DNA of 60,732 bases, taken from the NCBI RefSeq assembly GCF_001514115.1, contig NZ_KQ948469.1:1-60732 (forward strand), given 5' to 3'. Shown piece after piece: positions 49,513 through 58,262 of the stretch. Origin of the DNA: Streptomyces olivochromogenes (lineage in GTDB: Bacteria; Actinomycetota; Actinomycetes; Streptomycetales; Streptomycetaceae). The first letter of the stretch is position 1; each line of letters starts with the position of its first letter. Under the pieces are notes generated by a model that was given only the letters and a program-made list of their open reading frames with translations, made no database searches and had not been told where the DNA came from. Made by a program: the position numbers and the translations under genes.

Positions 49513-50247
49513 TCACGCCGGGTCGGTCCAGGCGGCGTCGGTCCGGGTCAGCGTGAACGCGGCGATGGTTGCGGCCGCGAGGAGCATCGCGGCGAACAAC
49601 AGGGGCAGGGCCAGGCCCCCGTGCAGGACGGTGACGGCGCCGATGAGGCCGCCGGAGAACATCGCCACCGCTGAGAGCAGACGTCGGCCGGCCTTGCCAC
49701 CGCTGCCTCCGGCGGCACGGCTGTCGGAGGCTATGCCGGTGATGGTGAGCGTCAGGACGGTCGTGGTCAGATCGGGTACGGCCAGCACGCGTGCGGCGGC
49801 GTTCTGCACGCCCATGGCGAGGCCGAGCAGCGCGATCAGCGCGTACTGGCTGGTGCCCGCGTAGGGGGTGGCGGCGGCCTCGGCGATGACGTACGCCGCC
49901 AGGACCAGAACCGTCTCCACGACGAGGGCCAGGTGCAGTACACGTCCGCGATGCGCACGCGCCCCATGGGCCACACGGCCGCCCAGCAGGGCGCCCACCG
50001 CGAACGCGGCGAGCGCGGCGAGCGACGCGGCCAGGGAGAAGCCCACGGCACCGGCGATCGCGAAGCCGGAGAAAACCACATTGCCGGTCATGTTGGCGAC
50101 GAAGACATGCCCCAGGCCGAGGTAGCTGAAGGCATCCACGAGGCCGGTCACCACCGTCAGCGCGAGCATCAACGGCGGGAGTGGGCCGTGCCGGTCCTTC
50201 CCGTCGGGGACGACGGTGGCCCAAGCGTCGCGCAGAACGACCAGCAT
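49513..50247 (-). CDS. DUF1275 (YoaK-like) membrane protein
   Basis: This 244-residue protein has six membrane helices. The family pattern is LMLALTVVTGLVDAFSYLGL, GHVFVANMTGNVVFSGFAIA, LLGLAMGVQNAAARVLAVPD and LTTTVLTLTITGIASDSR. The conserved motifs GxVFVANMTGN and MGxQNAxxR are intact. Function of the family is not known. It follows the LysR gene on the same strand with about 100 bases between. Confidence 0.9.
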   Translation of the reverse strand: MLVVLRDAWATVVPDGKDRHGPLPPLMLALTVVTGLVDAFSYLGLGHVFVANMTGNVVFSGFAIAGAVGFSLAASLAALAAFAVGALLGGRVAHGARAHRGRVLHLALVVETVLVLAAYVIAEAAATPYAGTSQYALIALLGLAMGVQNAAARVLAVPDLTTTVLTLTITGIASDSRAAGGSGGKAGRRLLSAVAMFSGGLIGAVTVLHGGLALPLLFAAMLLAAATIAAFTLTRTDAAWTDPA

Positions 50248-50350
50248 GACAACGCTCCGATTCGTGAGGCGGGCGGTTCCCGTTCAGCCTCTGGCGCGTC
50301 GAGCGTTTCGTCCAACATATGGATGCGGGCGCTGCGATCGGTCTCACCGA

Positions 50351-51295
50351 TCAATAGGCCTCCTGCTGCCCCTTTGCGGCGTGCCGTTCCATCACGTCGA
50401 GGAACGCGGCGGCAGCCGGTGCCAGCCGCTTGCTGTCGTAGACCGCGCAGACGTTGTGCACCGCCGCGTCGTCCGCGAGGCGGAGCGCGCGGGCGCCGTA
50501 CGGCAGCGCGCTGTCGGCGTTGGAGCCCAGAAGGGAGCCGGCTCCGAAGACCGACGAGCGGGGTACGACCGTCACGCCGATGCCTCGCGCGGCCAGTCGG
50601 ATCATGTCGTGGATCTGGCCGACCTGGAAGTGCCGGCCGGGTTCCACTCCGGCGCGCGCGAAGGCGGCCTCGACCTGACGGCGCAACCCGGTGCCCGTCG
50701 TGAACTGGATGAGCTGGTGACTCTCCGGCAGGTCGGCCAGGTGCACCACGTCACGGTCGGCCAGGGCGTGGTCGGCGGGCACGATCAGGACGAGCGGGTC
50801 GCCGGCCAGGATTCGATGGTCGAGCCCTTCCGGCACCTGCCGGGGGCCGAGGCCCACCACGGCGAGGTCGAGTGCGCCGGACAGGACTGCGGCGGCCATC
50901 TCGGAACTCGGTGCGTTGACCACGTGGAAGTCGATTCCCGGGTGCTTGGAGTGGTACTCGGCCATCACCTCGACCAGGTCGAAGGAGGAGGCGCGCGTCT
51001 GCATGAGTCCCAGGCGCAGCCGCCCGCGTCGCAGGCCCGCCAGCGCGTCGAGTGCCGCCTGGGCGTTGTCCACGTCGGCCAGGATGCGCCGGGCCAACGG
51101 TTCGAGCAGTTCACCGGCGGCGGTCAGCCGTACCGAGCGGCTTGTACGGCTGAACAGTTGGGCGCCGACCTCCTTCTCCAGCCGGGCGATCTGCTGGCTC
51201 AGCGCGGACTGCGCGACGTAGCAGTTCGCCGCGGCCTGGGTGAAGTTACGCGTCTCGGCAACGGCGAGGAAGTACTTCAGATGCCTCAGATCCAT
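50351..51295 (-). CDS. LysR-family transcriptional regulator
   Basis: The protein has 314 residues. The N-terminal winged helix is MDLRHLKYFLAVAETRNFTQ, AAANCYVAQSALSQQIARLE, KEVGAQLFSRTSRSVRLTAA. The effector domain has GRLRLGLMQTRASSFDLVEV and GIGVTVVPRSSVFGAG. ATG 51295 is the standard family start; ATG 51337 would add 14 residues. It may control the DUF1275 gene downstream or genes upstream. Effector unknown. Confidence 0.92.
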   Translation of the reverse strand: MDLRHLKYFLAVAETRNFTQAAANCYVAQSALSQQIARLEKEVGAQLFSRTSRSVRLTAAGELLEPLARRILADVDNAQAALDALAGLRRGRLRLGLMQTRASSFDLVEVMAEYHSKHPGIDFHVVNAPSSEMAAAVLSGALDLAVVGLGPRQVPEGLDHRILAGDPLVLIVPADHALADRDVVHLADLPESHQLIQFTTGTGLRRQVEAAFARAGVEPGRHFQVGQIHDMIRLAARGIGVTVVPRSSVFGAGSLLGSNADSALPYGARALRLADDAAVHNVCAVYDSKRLAPAAAAFLDVMERHAAKGQQEAY

Positions 51296-51309
51296 CCCAC
51301 GCCCATCTC

Positions 51310-51567
51310 CTAAGGCGATCGACACATGAAGAACCATGTGTTGAACCGCTTGATTGTTCCAGCCCGATTGTCGCCTCCGTCATTCATCTGGTTGAGCCGG
51401 CGCTCGTACCAGTCGAGGAACCGGGGTAGGCGGGGGCCCATGGTCCGTCGTGCGGCGCGTTCGACCTGGCGAAGAAGGTCGGTGAACGCACGGGCGAAGT
51501 CTTCTGCGCCCAGTAGCCGTGGGCTGCCCGCCGAGGCCGTGGCGGCGCTCTCCGTCCATAGCGGATT
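51310..51567 (-). pseudogene. C-terminal fragment of an unidentified protein
   Basis: A minus-strand frame with no start reads SPRLLGAEDFARAFTDLLRQ, VERAARRTMGPRLPRFLDWY, ERRLNQMNDGGDNRAGTIKR and ends at TAG 51312-51310. The helical, acidic-basic pattern looks like a real protein tail. An in-frame stop just upstream means it is a truncated relic. Family not recognised. The rest of 51296-51858 shows no gene. Confidence 0.45.
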
Positions 51568-51858
51568 CGGCCCTTGGTCAGTTCAACCAAGCTCTGACGG
51601 GGGCGAGTTGGCCCGGTCTCAATACGGTGTCCAGAGTCTCGTCACACACAGATTCGGGCCCGAGGCGAGAGGGAGCGCCCACAGCTTCCCCTCAGAGGCG
51701 TTCCGGCGCTCGGCGCACCGCCGCGCTGCCCAGCCGCCGCAGGAGATTCCCGCGGCCGCCCTTGGCGGGAACTGATGGTAAATCATGGCAACATTCCGGG
51801 ACATGCAAGTACATTTCCGAGCACTGCTTCGCGATGGCACCGGCAGACGGGCCAAGGG

Positions 51859-53055
51859 ATGAGCACGGACGACCGCGTCGCGGTGACGCCCGGGATCGCA
51901 CGACTGCATGCGTCGCCCGGACTTGCCGGGCCCGGACGGCTCGGGCTGGTGACCAACCACACCGGCGTCCTCCCCGACCTGCGCCCGGCCGCGCCCGCGC
52001 TGCTCGAGGCCGGCGCGCGGTTGGTCGCCCTGTTCGGTCCCGAGCACGGGCTGCACGGGACAGGCCAGGCCGGCGAGAGCGAGGCCGCTGAGGCGGACCC
52101 CATCACCGGCCTGCCGGTCCACGACACATACCGGTGCAGCGGCGAGCGCCTCGACAAACTGCTGGTCGACAGCGGCGTCGACGCCCTCGTGTACGACCTG
52201 CAGGACATCGGGGCCAGGTTCTACACCTACGTGTGGACCATGTTCGACCTGATGGTCTCGGCGGCCCGTACGGGCGTACGGTTCGTGGTCGCCGACCGGC
52301 CCAATCCCCTCGGTGGACTCGTCAGCGAGGGTCCGCTGCTCGACCCGGCGTGGGCGAGCTTCGTCGGGCGCGCGGCGGTACCCGTCCGCCACGGCCTCAC
52401 CTGCGGCGAACTCGCCCGGCATCTCAACACCTCGGCCGTGCCCCAAGTGGCGGGCAACGCGGCTGACTTGACGGTGATCGAGGCTGTCGGCTGGCAGCGC
52501 GCCATGGACGCGGAGGCCACCGGCCTGCCGTGGGTCGCGCCGTCGCCGAACATCCCGACGCCGACCACTGCCATGTTCTACCCCGGCACCTGTCTGTTCG
52601 AGGGGACGAATCTCTCGGAGGGCCGCGGTACCACGCAGCCCTTCGAGATCGTCGGGGCCCCGTACATCGACGCGCGGTTCGCGCCCTCGCTCGCCGCGCT
52701 CGCCCTGCCTGGAGTGCACTTCCGTGATCTGCGGTACGTACCGACCTTTCACAAACACGCCGGAAGGCCGCTGCGCGGGGTCCAGCTCCACATCACCGAT
52801 CGCGAGGTGTTCGCGCCCGTGCGGACCGCCGTCGCGATGCTGGCCACGCTGCGGCGGCTGTACCCGGACGACTTCGACTGGCGCACCGCGGACGGCGGCC
52901 TGGAGGGGACCGGCCACCGCCACTTCATCGACCTGCTGTGGGGGTCCGACCGGTTACGGCGCACCGTCGACGAGGGTGACGACCCACTGCCGCTGTGCGA
53001 TCCACCGGCGCGGCCCGGCCGGTGGGCCGGCGACGAAGCGCTGCTCTACTCCTGA
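51859..53055 (+). CDS. namZ: NamZ-like exo-beta-N-acetylmuramidase (DUF1343, GH171)
   Basis: This 398-residue DUF1343 protein has LGLVTNHTGVLPDLRPAAPA, LVALFGPEHGLHGTGQAGES, LVYDLQDIGARFYTYVWTMF, VVADRPNPLGG, GLPWVAPSPNIPTPTTAMFY and PGTCLFEGTNLSEGRGTTQP. In Bacillus NamZ cleaves the terminal non-reducing MurNAc from peptidoglycan fragments; the Glu and His of FGPEHG are in the active site. The protein begins MSTDDRVAV with no signal peptide, so it likely acts in the cytoplasm on imported fragments. It heads a run with a GNAT protein and a sugar ABC importer (135 bases, then overlaps). Confidence 0.87.
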   Translation: MSTDDRVAVTPGIARLHASPGLAGPGRLGLVTNHTGVLPDLRPAAPALLEAGARLVALFGPEHGLHGTGQAGESEAAEADPITGLPVHDTYRCSGERLDKLLVDSGVDALVYDLQDIGARFYTYVWTMFDLMVSAARTGVRFVVADRPNPLGGLVSEGPLLDPAWASFVGRAAVPVRHGLTCGELARHLNTSAVPQVAGNAADLTVIEAVGWQRAMDAEATGLPWVAPSPNIPTPTTAMFYPGTCLFEGTNLSEGRGTTQPFEIVGAPYIDARFAPSLAALALPGVHFRDLRYVPTFHKHAGRPLRGVQLHITDREVFAPVRTAVAMLATLRRLYPDDFDWRTADGGLEGTGHRHFIDLLWGSDRLRRTVDEGDDPLPLCDPPARPGRWAGDEALLYS

Positions 53056-53190
53056 GACCTCCTGGCCCACCGCCGCGACGCGTTGCCCGCCGGCATCACC
53101 AACGCCACGCCCAGCCCCGTCGCCGACGCCGTCGCCGCGGGCGTCGTTCGACGCCGTCCGTGATCTGCGTATGGAAGGACAACCCCTTTG

Positions 53191-54189
53191 ATGACGACAA
53201 CCCCGTCGACGACCGATCGCACGACGACATCGCGGGTCGGGATTCGTGGCTTCGGCGCGGGCGACGGCCCGCGGTTGGTGGAGGCGTGGCGCCGGAGTGC
53301 GCCGGCCGACTCCATCACCCCGGACCGCTTCCGCTCCCTGGTGCTGCTGGACGCCAACTTCGATCCGGAGGGGCTTCGGGTCGCCGTCGACGGCGACCGT
53401 GTCGTCGGCGCGGCCTACGCGGTGCGCCGGCTGACGCCGCTGACCGGCACCGACCTGGAGCCGGAGCAGGGCTGGATCCCGTTCTTCTTCGTCGACCCGG
53501 CCGTCCGCGGGCGCGGCCTCGGCCGCCGGCTGCTGACCGACGCCCTCGACTGGCTGCACAGCCACGGCCGCACCCGGGTGGACTTCTCCTCGTACACCCC
53601 GCACTACGTCCTCCCCGGCCTGGACGCCGAGGCGTACCCGGAAGCGGCCCGGCTCCTTGAGTCCCTGGGCTTTCGCACGCTGTACGAGGCGGCGGCGATG
53701 GACCGCGGCCTGGTCGGCTATCGCATCCCGGAGGATGTCGCGCGTCGCTTGGACGAACTGACGGCGCAGGGCTACCGGTTCGCCACTCCGTGCGACGACG
53801 ACCTGGTGGACCTGTTCGCGCTCGCCGGGAACCACTTCGGCCCGGACTGGGCGTGCACGATCCGGCAGTGTCTGGCCGCGGGCACACCGCTCGACCGGAT
53901 CGTCGTCGCCCGGGACCCTTCGGGCCGCCTCGTCGGCTGGGCGATGCACGGCACGTTCGATTCGGTGGACGAGCGGTTCGGGCCGTTCGGCGTGCTGGAG
54001 GAGATGCGCGGCACCGGCCTCGGCAAGGTCCTGCTCCACCTGGTCCTGGAGCGGATGCGGGCGCGCCGTGCGCACTCCGCGTGGTTCCTGTGGACCGGCG
54101 AGCAGTCCCCGGCGGGCCACCTCTACCGCAAGAGCGGTTTCACGACGACCCGGGTGTTTCGCGTGATGCGCCGGGAGACCGCCGGATGA
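53191..54189 (+). CDS. tandem-GNAT N-acetyltransferase
   Basis: The 332-residue protein holds two GNAT domains. The first has GWIPFFFVDPAVRGRGLGRR (acetyl-CoA loop R-G-x-G-x-R/G-R) and LESLGFRTLYEAAAMDRG. The second has IVVARDPSGRLVGWAMHGTF, FGVLEEMRGTGLGKVLLHLV and AHSAWFLWTGEQSPAGHLYR, KSGFTTTRVFRVMRRE. Tandem GNATs of this layout resemble mycothiol synthase and related enzymes. The stop overlaps the lipoprotein start (ATGA), so it is part of the sugar importer operon. An amino-sugar N-acetyltransferase is a reasonable guess. Confidence 0.84.
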   Translation: MTTTPSTTDRTTTSRVGIRGFGAGDGPRLVEAWRRSAPADSITPDRFRSLVLLDANFDPEGLRVAVDGDRVVGAAYAVRRLTPLTGTDLEPEQGWIPFFFVDPAVRGRGLGRRLLTDALDWLHSHGRTRVDFSSYTPHYVLPGLDAEAYPEAARLLESLGFRTLYEAAAMDRGLVGYRIPEDVARRLDELTAQGYRFATPCDDDLVDLFALAGNHFGPDWACTIRQCLAAGTPLDRIVVARDPSGRLVGWAMHGTFDSVDERFGPFGVLEEMRGTGLGKVLLHLVLERMRARRAHSAWFLWTGEQSPAGHLYRKSGFTTTRVFRVMRRETAG

Positions 54190-55535
54190 CGCCCTCGCAC
54201 CGCACCGGTGCCCTGAGCCGCCGTCACTTCGCGCTCACGCTCCCCTCGGCGCTGCTCACATCCGGAGCTTCCGGATGTGCCGCGCCGTATCAGGGCACCG
54301 GGCGGCCCGGGGATCCGATCGTCCTCACCCTGCTCTCCCACTACGCGAGCGGGACGCTCAAGGAGGCTCTGCAGCGCCCGGTCGACGAGTGGAACGCCAC
54401 TCATGACCGGGTCAGGGTGCGGACGAAGGCCGTCGAGTTCACCGACCTGCTGACCACGTTCATGGTCCGCCAGGCCGCGGGCCAGGGTGCCGACATCCTC
54501 CATCCGTACTGTCTGTGGAACGGCCAGCTCGTCCAGGCCGGCGTCCTGCGGCCCGCTCCCTCCGAGCACGCCGAGGAGATCAGGCGCGGTTACGGCGGGG
54601 CCGCGGTCGGCGCCTCGTCGGTGGGGGGCACGATCTACGGCTACCCCACCGAGGTGCAGACGTACGCCCTCTACTACAACAAGCGGCTGCTGCGCGAGGC
54701 CGGCGTCGAGCGCCCTCCGCGCACCTGGCACGAGTTGGAGGAGGCCGCCTACCGCACCGCCAGGCGGGACCGGTACGGCAACACGCTGGTCCAGGGGTTC
54801 GGGCTGTCGACCTACGACGACTCCACCACCGTCGGCCAGACGCTCGCCCTGCTCAACGCCGCCGGCGGAACGTTCGTCTCCGCGGACGGCAGGAGTACCG
54901 CCATCGACTCGCCGGCCGGCCGGGCCGTGCTCGACCTGGAGCACCGCCTCGTCGTCAAGGGTGCGAGCGCCCCCGGCGTCAACGTCTACAAGGCGTTCCA
55001 GTCCGGACAGGTGGCCATGGTGGTCAGCGCCGGCTGGTGGACCGGAAGCCTGAAGGCCGAGATGGGCAAGGACTACCGCGATGTCGGCGTCGCGCCGCTG
55101 CCCGTCCCTGAGGCGGGCGACAAGCGCGCCACGCTCTCCACCGGCTTCATGCTGGGGGTCAACACGGCCAGTGAGCACCCGCGCGAGGCCTGGGAGTTCC
55201 TGCGCTGGCTCAACACCGAGAAGGTGAGCGCGAAGAGCGCCAACAGGGGTGCGACAACGACCCGGATGAGCTCCCTGCAGGTGTCGGTCGGTTCCCTGAC
55301 CGGCCGCGCCGAGGACATGCGGACACTCCTGGGCGAAGGCAGCGATCCGAACCTGCGCCCGTTCCTGGACGCGCTGGCGTACGCGGTGCCGGAGCCGAAC
55401 GTGCCGGGCGCGCAGCAGGCCAAGTCGCTGCTGCGCAAGAACATCGAGGCGTTGTGGACCGGTCAGCAGTCGGTCGACGAGTCACTGCGCACCATCCGCC
55501 GTCAGGTCGATCAGGAGGTGTCGCGCTCATGGTGA
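54186..55535 (+). CDS. sugar ABC transporter substrate-binding lipoprotein (Tat type)
   Basis: This 449-residue type 1 sugar-binding protein has the N-terminus ALSRRHFALTLPSALLTSGA then SGC, a twin-arginine signal with lipobox Cys. The core has IVLTLLSHYASGTLKEALQR, YGYPTEVQTYALYYNKRLLR, EAGVERPPRTWHELEEAAYR, SGQVAMVVSAGWWTGSLKAE and LSTGFMLGVNTASEHPREAW. ATGA overlap with the GNAT gene and a 7-base overlap with the permease show one operon. Neighbouring NamZ suggests MurNAc or related amino sugars as ligand; that is inference. Confidence 0.9.
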   Translation: MTPSHRTGALSRRHFALTLPSALLTSGASGCAAPYQGTGRPGDPIVLTLLSHYASGTLKEALQRPVDEWNATHDRVRVRTKAVEFTDLLTTFMVRQAAGQGADILHPYCLWNGQLVQAGVLRPAPSEHAEEIRRGYGGAAVGASSVGGTIYGYPTEVQTYALYYNKRLLREAGVERPPRTWHELEEAAYRTARRDRYGNTLVQGFGLSTYDDSTTVGQTLALLNAAGGTFVSADGRSTAIDSPAGRAVLDLEHRLVVKGASAPGVNVYKAFQSGQVAMVVSAGWWTGSLKAEMGKDYRDVGVAPLPVPEAGDKRATLSTGFMLGVNTASEHPREAWEFLRWLNTEKVSAKSANRGATTTRMSSLQVSVGSLTGRAEDMRTLLGEGSDPNLRPFLDALAYAVPEPNVPGAQQAKSLLRKNIEALWTGQQSVDESLRTIRRQVDQEVSRSW

Positions 55536-56494
55536 ACGCCTTGGCACCGGAGACGACCGAGCGGGTACACAGCCCGCGCGCCACCGGGTCCACCGTGGAC
55601 GGCCGCCGCCGGACCCGGCCCCGACGCCGCCAGGCCGTCGTCGCCTATCTCTTCCTGGCGCCGACGTTGCTGTTCTTCGCGGTCTTCCTCGTCCTGCCGC
55701 TCGGCTTCGCGCTGCTGCTGTCGATGTCTCGCTGGGCCGGGTTCGACCTCGGCGAGATCGATCCGGTCGGCCTGGACAACTTCACCGACCTCTTCGTGGA
55801 CGGATCGACGTTCCTGACGCCGATCCTCACCAATACGCTGCTGTTCGCCCTGGGCACCGTGGCCCTCGCGCTCACGGGCTCCGTACTCGTCGCCAACTGC
55901 ATCGACAAGCTGCGGTTCCAGGGGCTGTGGCGCACCCTGTACTTCCTGCCGATCGTCACGACCGTCGTCGCCATCGGCAACGTATGGAAGTACATGTACG
56001 AGCCGGGCGGCCTCGTCAACGGCGTCCTCAACGCCCTCGGGCTCGGCTCGGTGGCGTTCCTCCAAGACCCGGACACCGCGCTGCCCTCGGTCGTGGTCGT
56101 ACAGGCCTGGGCCTCGGTCGGCACGGCGATCCTCATCCTGACCGCCGGACTGAAGTCCATTCCCGAGTCGTACTACGAGGCCGCCGCGCTCGACGGTGCC
56201 GGGCCCATCACGGTCTTCTGGAAGATCACGCTGCCGCTGCTGCGGCCGTCCCTGCTGTTCGTGTGCATCACGCAGTTCCTCACCGGCCTGCAGTCGTTCG
56301 CGCTGATCATCGTGATGACCAAGGGCGGTCCGGGTGACGCGACCAATGTGGCCGCGCTGGAGATGTACCGCCAGGCGTTCTCCTACGGCGACTGGGGCAC
56401 TGCGAGCGCCGCCGCCTTCGTGCTGTTCGTCGTGGTCCTCGTGGTCACCCTCGTGCAGTTGTGGATCTTCCGGCGCAAGGGGGAGGACACATGA
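55529..56494 (+). CDS. sugar ABC transporter permease, MalF type
   Basis: This 321-residue permease has an arginine-rich start and six helices (VAYLFLAPTLLFFAVFLVLP first). The coupling loop is IPESYYEAAALDGAGPITVF, then WKITLPLLRPSLLFVCITQF, the EAA motif of CUT1 importers. TSNxxx-type end KGGPGDATNVAALEMYRQAF is also typical. AGGAGGTG lies nine bases before ATG 55529. It pairs with the permease at 56491 (ATGA overlap). Confidence 0.92.
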   Translation: MVNALAPETTERVHSPRATGSTVDGRRRTRPRRRQAVVAYLFLAPTLLFFAVFLVLPLGFALLLSMSRWAGFDLGEIDPVGLDNFTDLFVDGSTFLTPILTNTLLFALGTVALALTGSVLVANCIDKLRFQGLWRTLYFLPIVTTVVAIGNVWKYMYEPGGLVNGVLNALGLGSVAFLQDPDTALPSVVVVQAWASVGTAILILTAGLKSIPESYYEAAALDGAGPITVFWKITLPLLRPSLLFVCITQFLTGLQSFALIIVMTKGGPGDATNVAALEMYRQAFSYGDWGTASAAAFVLFVVVLVVTLVQLWIFRRKGEDT

Positions 56495-57360
56495 TCCGCC
56501 GCCGTTTCCCGTGGTTCTCGTATCTGGTGGTCGTGACCGGCGCCGTACTCACGGTGGTGCCGTTCCTCGACATGGTGATGACGTCGTTCAAGGGGCCCGG
56601 CGAGTCCGGCACGCTGCCGTACCGGTTCCTGCCCGAGGCGTTCGACCTGTCCAACTACCGGGCGGCGATCGACCAACTCGACCTGCCGGTGCTCTTCCGC
56701 AACAGCGTCATCGCCACCGCCGTGATCACCGGATCGGTGCTGCTCACGTCGTCACTCGCCGGATACGCGCTCGCCAAACTCCGCTTCCCCGGCCGGAACT
56801 TCATCTTCCGACTTGTGCTGTCGACGATGATGTTCCCTCCGTTCCTCTTCTTCATCCCGCACTTCCTGATCCTGGTGCACTGGCCGCTGGCGGGCGGCAA
56901 CGACCTGTTCGGGCGCGGCGGCGCGGGCCTGACCGTCAGCATCACGGCGCTCGCCATGCCGTTCCTCGTCAACGGCTTCGGGATCTTCCTGATGCGCCAG
57001 TTCATGGTCTCGATCCCGGACGAGGTCCTCGAGGCCGCGCGCATCGACGGGGCCGGCGAGTTCGCCGTGTGGTGGCGGATCGTGGTGCCGCAGACCAAGC
57101 CGGTCATGGTGACGCTCGGGCTGCTGACCTTCGTCGACGCCTGGAACGAGTACATCTGGGCGCTGCTCGTCTCGACCGCCAACCCGGACGTGATGACCCT
57201 GCCCGTCGGCATCCAGCTCCTGCAGGACTACGTCGACCCGACCCGCACGATGCCCATCGTCATGGCCGGTCTCGTCCTGAGCATCCTGCCGGTCCTGATC
57301 CTCTTCCTGCTGCTGCAGAAGTACTACATCCGCGGCGTCATGCTCAGTGGCCTCAAGTAG
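56491..57360 (+). CDS. sugar ABC transporter permease, MalG type
   Basis: This 289-residue permease has six helices. Markers are FRNSVIATAVITGSVLLTSS, LAGYALAKLRFPGR, the EAA loop IPDEVLEAARIDGAGEFAVW, WRIVVPQTKPVMVTLGLLTF and DAWNEYIWALLV. No ATPase gene follows, as usual for Streptomyces CUT1 importers that share the MsiK ATPase. The operon seems to end here: a frame from ATG 57372 that starts MSGTGTKSTEGRRFPFQQ soon loses coding character. Confidence 0.92.
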   Translation: MIRRRFPWFSYLVVVTGAVLTVVPFLDMVMTSFKGPGESGTLPYRFLPEAFDLSNYRAAIDQLDLPVLFRNSVIATAVITGSVLLTSSLAGYALAKLRFPGRNFIFRLVLSTMMFPPFLFFIPHFLILVHWPLAGGNDLFGRGGAGLTVSITALAMPFLVNGFGIFLMRQFMVSIPDEVLEAARIDGAGEFAVWWRIVVPQTKPVMVTLGLLTFVDAWNEYIWALLVSTANPDVMTLPVGIQLLQDYVDPTRTMPIVMAGLVLSILPVLILFLLLQKYYIRGVMLSGLK

Positions 57361-57522
57361 AAGGCGTATCGATGTCCGGCACGGGAACGAAGTCGACCGA
57401 GGGTCGTCGCTTCCCGTTCCAGCAGGCCACCTCAGAGCGCCACACCTATCGTGGATGGGAGGAAGGGGCGAGTGCGCATCGTCGATGTGTACGCCCAGGG
57501 CTGCAACCTGAGGGAGCGCGTC

Positions 57523-57930
57523 ATGTCGCGCAGCAGCAACGCCGCCGTCCTGGAGGGCTTCGGATCAGCGGTGAACACTGACCACCTCGGCGAGCTCGAG
57601 GAATACGTGGCGCCCGACTCTGTGGACCACGACCCGGCCCCGGGCCAGGTTCCGGGACCGGAAGGTTATGAGGAGATGTTCGCCACGATGAGGCGGGCCT
57701 TCCCCGATCTGCACGTCGAGGTCGAGCACGTCATGGCCACCGACGACGAAATCGCGTTCTCCTACACCATCACGGGCACACATCTCGGTGAACTGATGGG
57801 GCACGGTCCGACGGGAAAGACGGTGAGTTACCGAGGCATGCAGATCAGCCGGTTCGCCGACGGGAAGATGGTCGAGCGCTGGGGCAGCAGCGATGAGCTC
57901 GGCATGCTCCGTCAGCTCGGTCTCGCCTGA
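57523..57930 (+). CDS. SnoaL-like ester cyclase-type protein
   Basis: This 135-residue SnoaL/NTF2-fold protein has VLEGFGSAVNTDHLGELEEY, VAPDSVDHDPAPGQVPGPEG, YEEMFATMRRAFPDLHVEVE, FSYTITGTHLGELMGHGPTG and SYRGMQISRFADGKMVERWG. The acidic and histidine pocket residues of the family (VDH, TGTH, ERW) are present. ATG 57523 with GAGGGAGCG upstream fits better than 57451. Substrate unknown. Confidence 0.87.
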   Translation: MSRSSNAAVLEGFGSAVNTDHLGELEEYVAPDSVDHDPAPGQVPGPEGYEEMFATMRRAFPDLHVEVEHVMATDDEIAFSYTITGTHLGELMGHGPTGKTVSYRGMQISRFADGKMVERWGSSDELGMLRQLGLA

Positions 57931-58046
57931 ATCAAGTACGTACCGCCGGCTCTCCCATCCGGTCGACAGCACCCAGGGGGCGGGCGCATCGCGCGTGTCG
58001 CGGGACCGGTTGCACGATCCCGCCGGGGCCCCCGCGTTCGCGCCGG

Positions 58047-58262
58047 TCAGTTCTTTCGGGTCCAGGCGCCCTCCTGGGCCTGCTTGACAAGGTCCTCGAT
58101 GGCGGGCGGCCACACGTTGCGGTAGGCGCCGATGGCGGAGACCATCCTGTCGATCATGTCCTGCGGGTCGAACTGACCTGCCCTGATCTGGGCGAAGTTG
58201 GCCTTGACGTCGTCCTCGCGGGTGAAGTTGACCGTGCCGTCGTGCCAGGCCTCGCCCGCAAA
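58047..58262 (-). pseudogene. C-terminal piece of an unidentified enzyme
   Basis: The minus frame reads AWHDGTVNFTREDDVKANFA, QIRAGQFDPQDMIDRMVSAI, GAYRNVWPPAIEDLVKQAQE, GAWTRKN and stop. It is well-formed protein, but it breaks off near 58260, where the plus-strand tautomerase gene takes over. A rearrangement has cut the gene's N-terminal part. Family not recognised. Confidence 0.5.
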
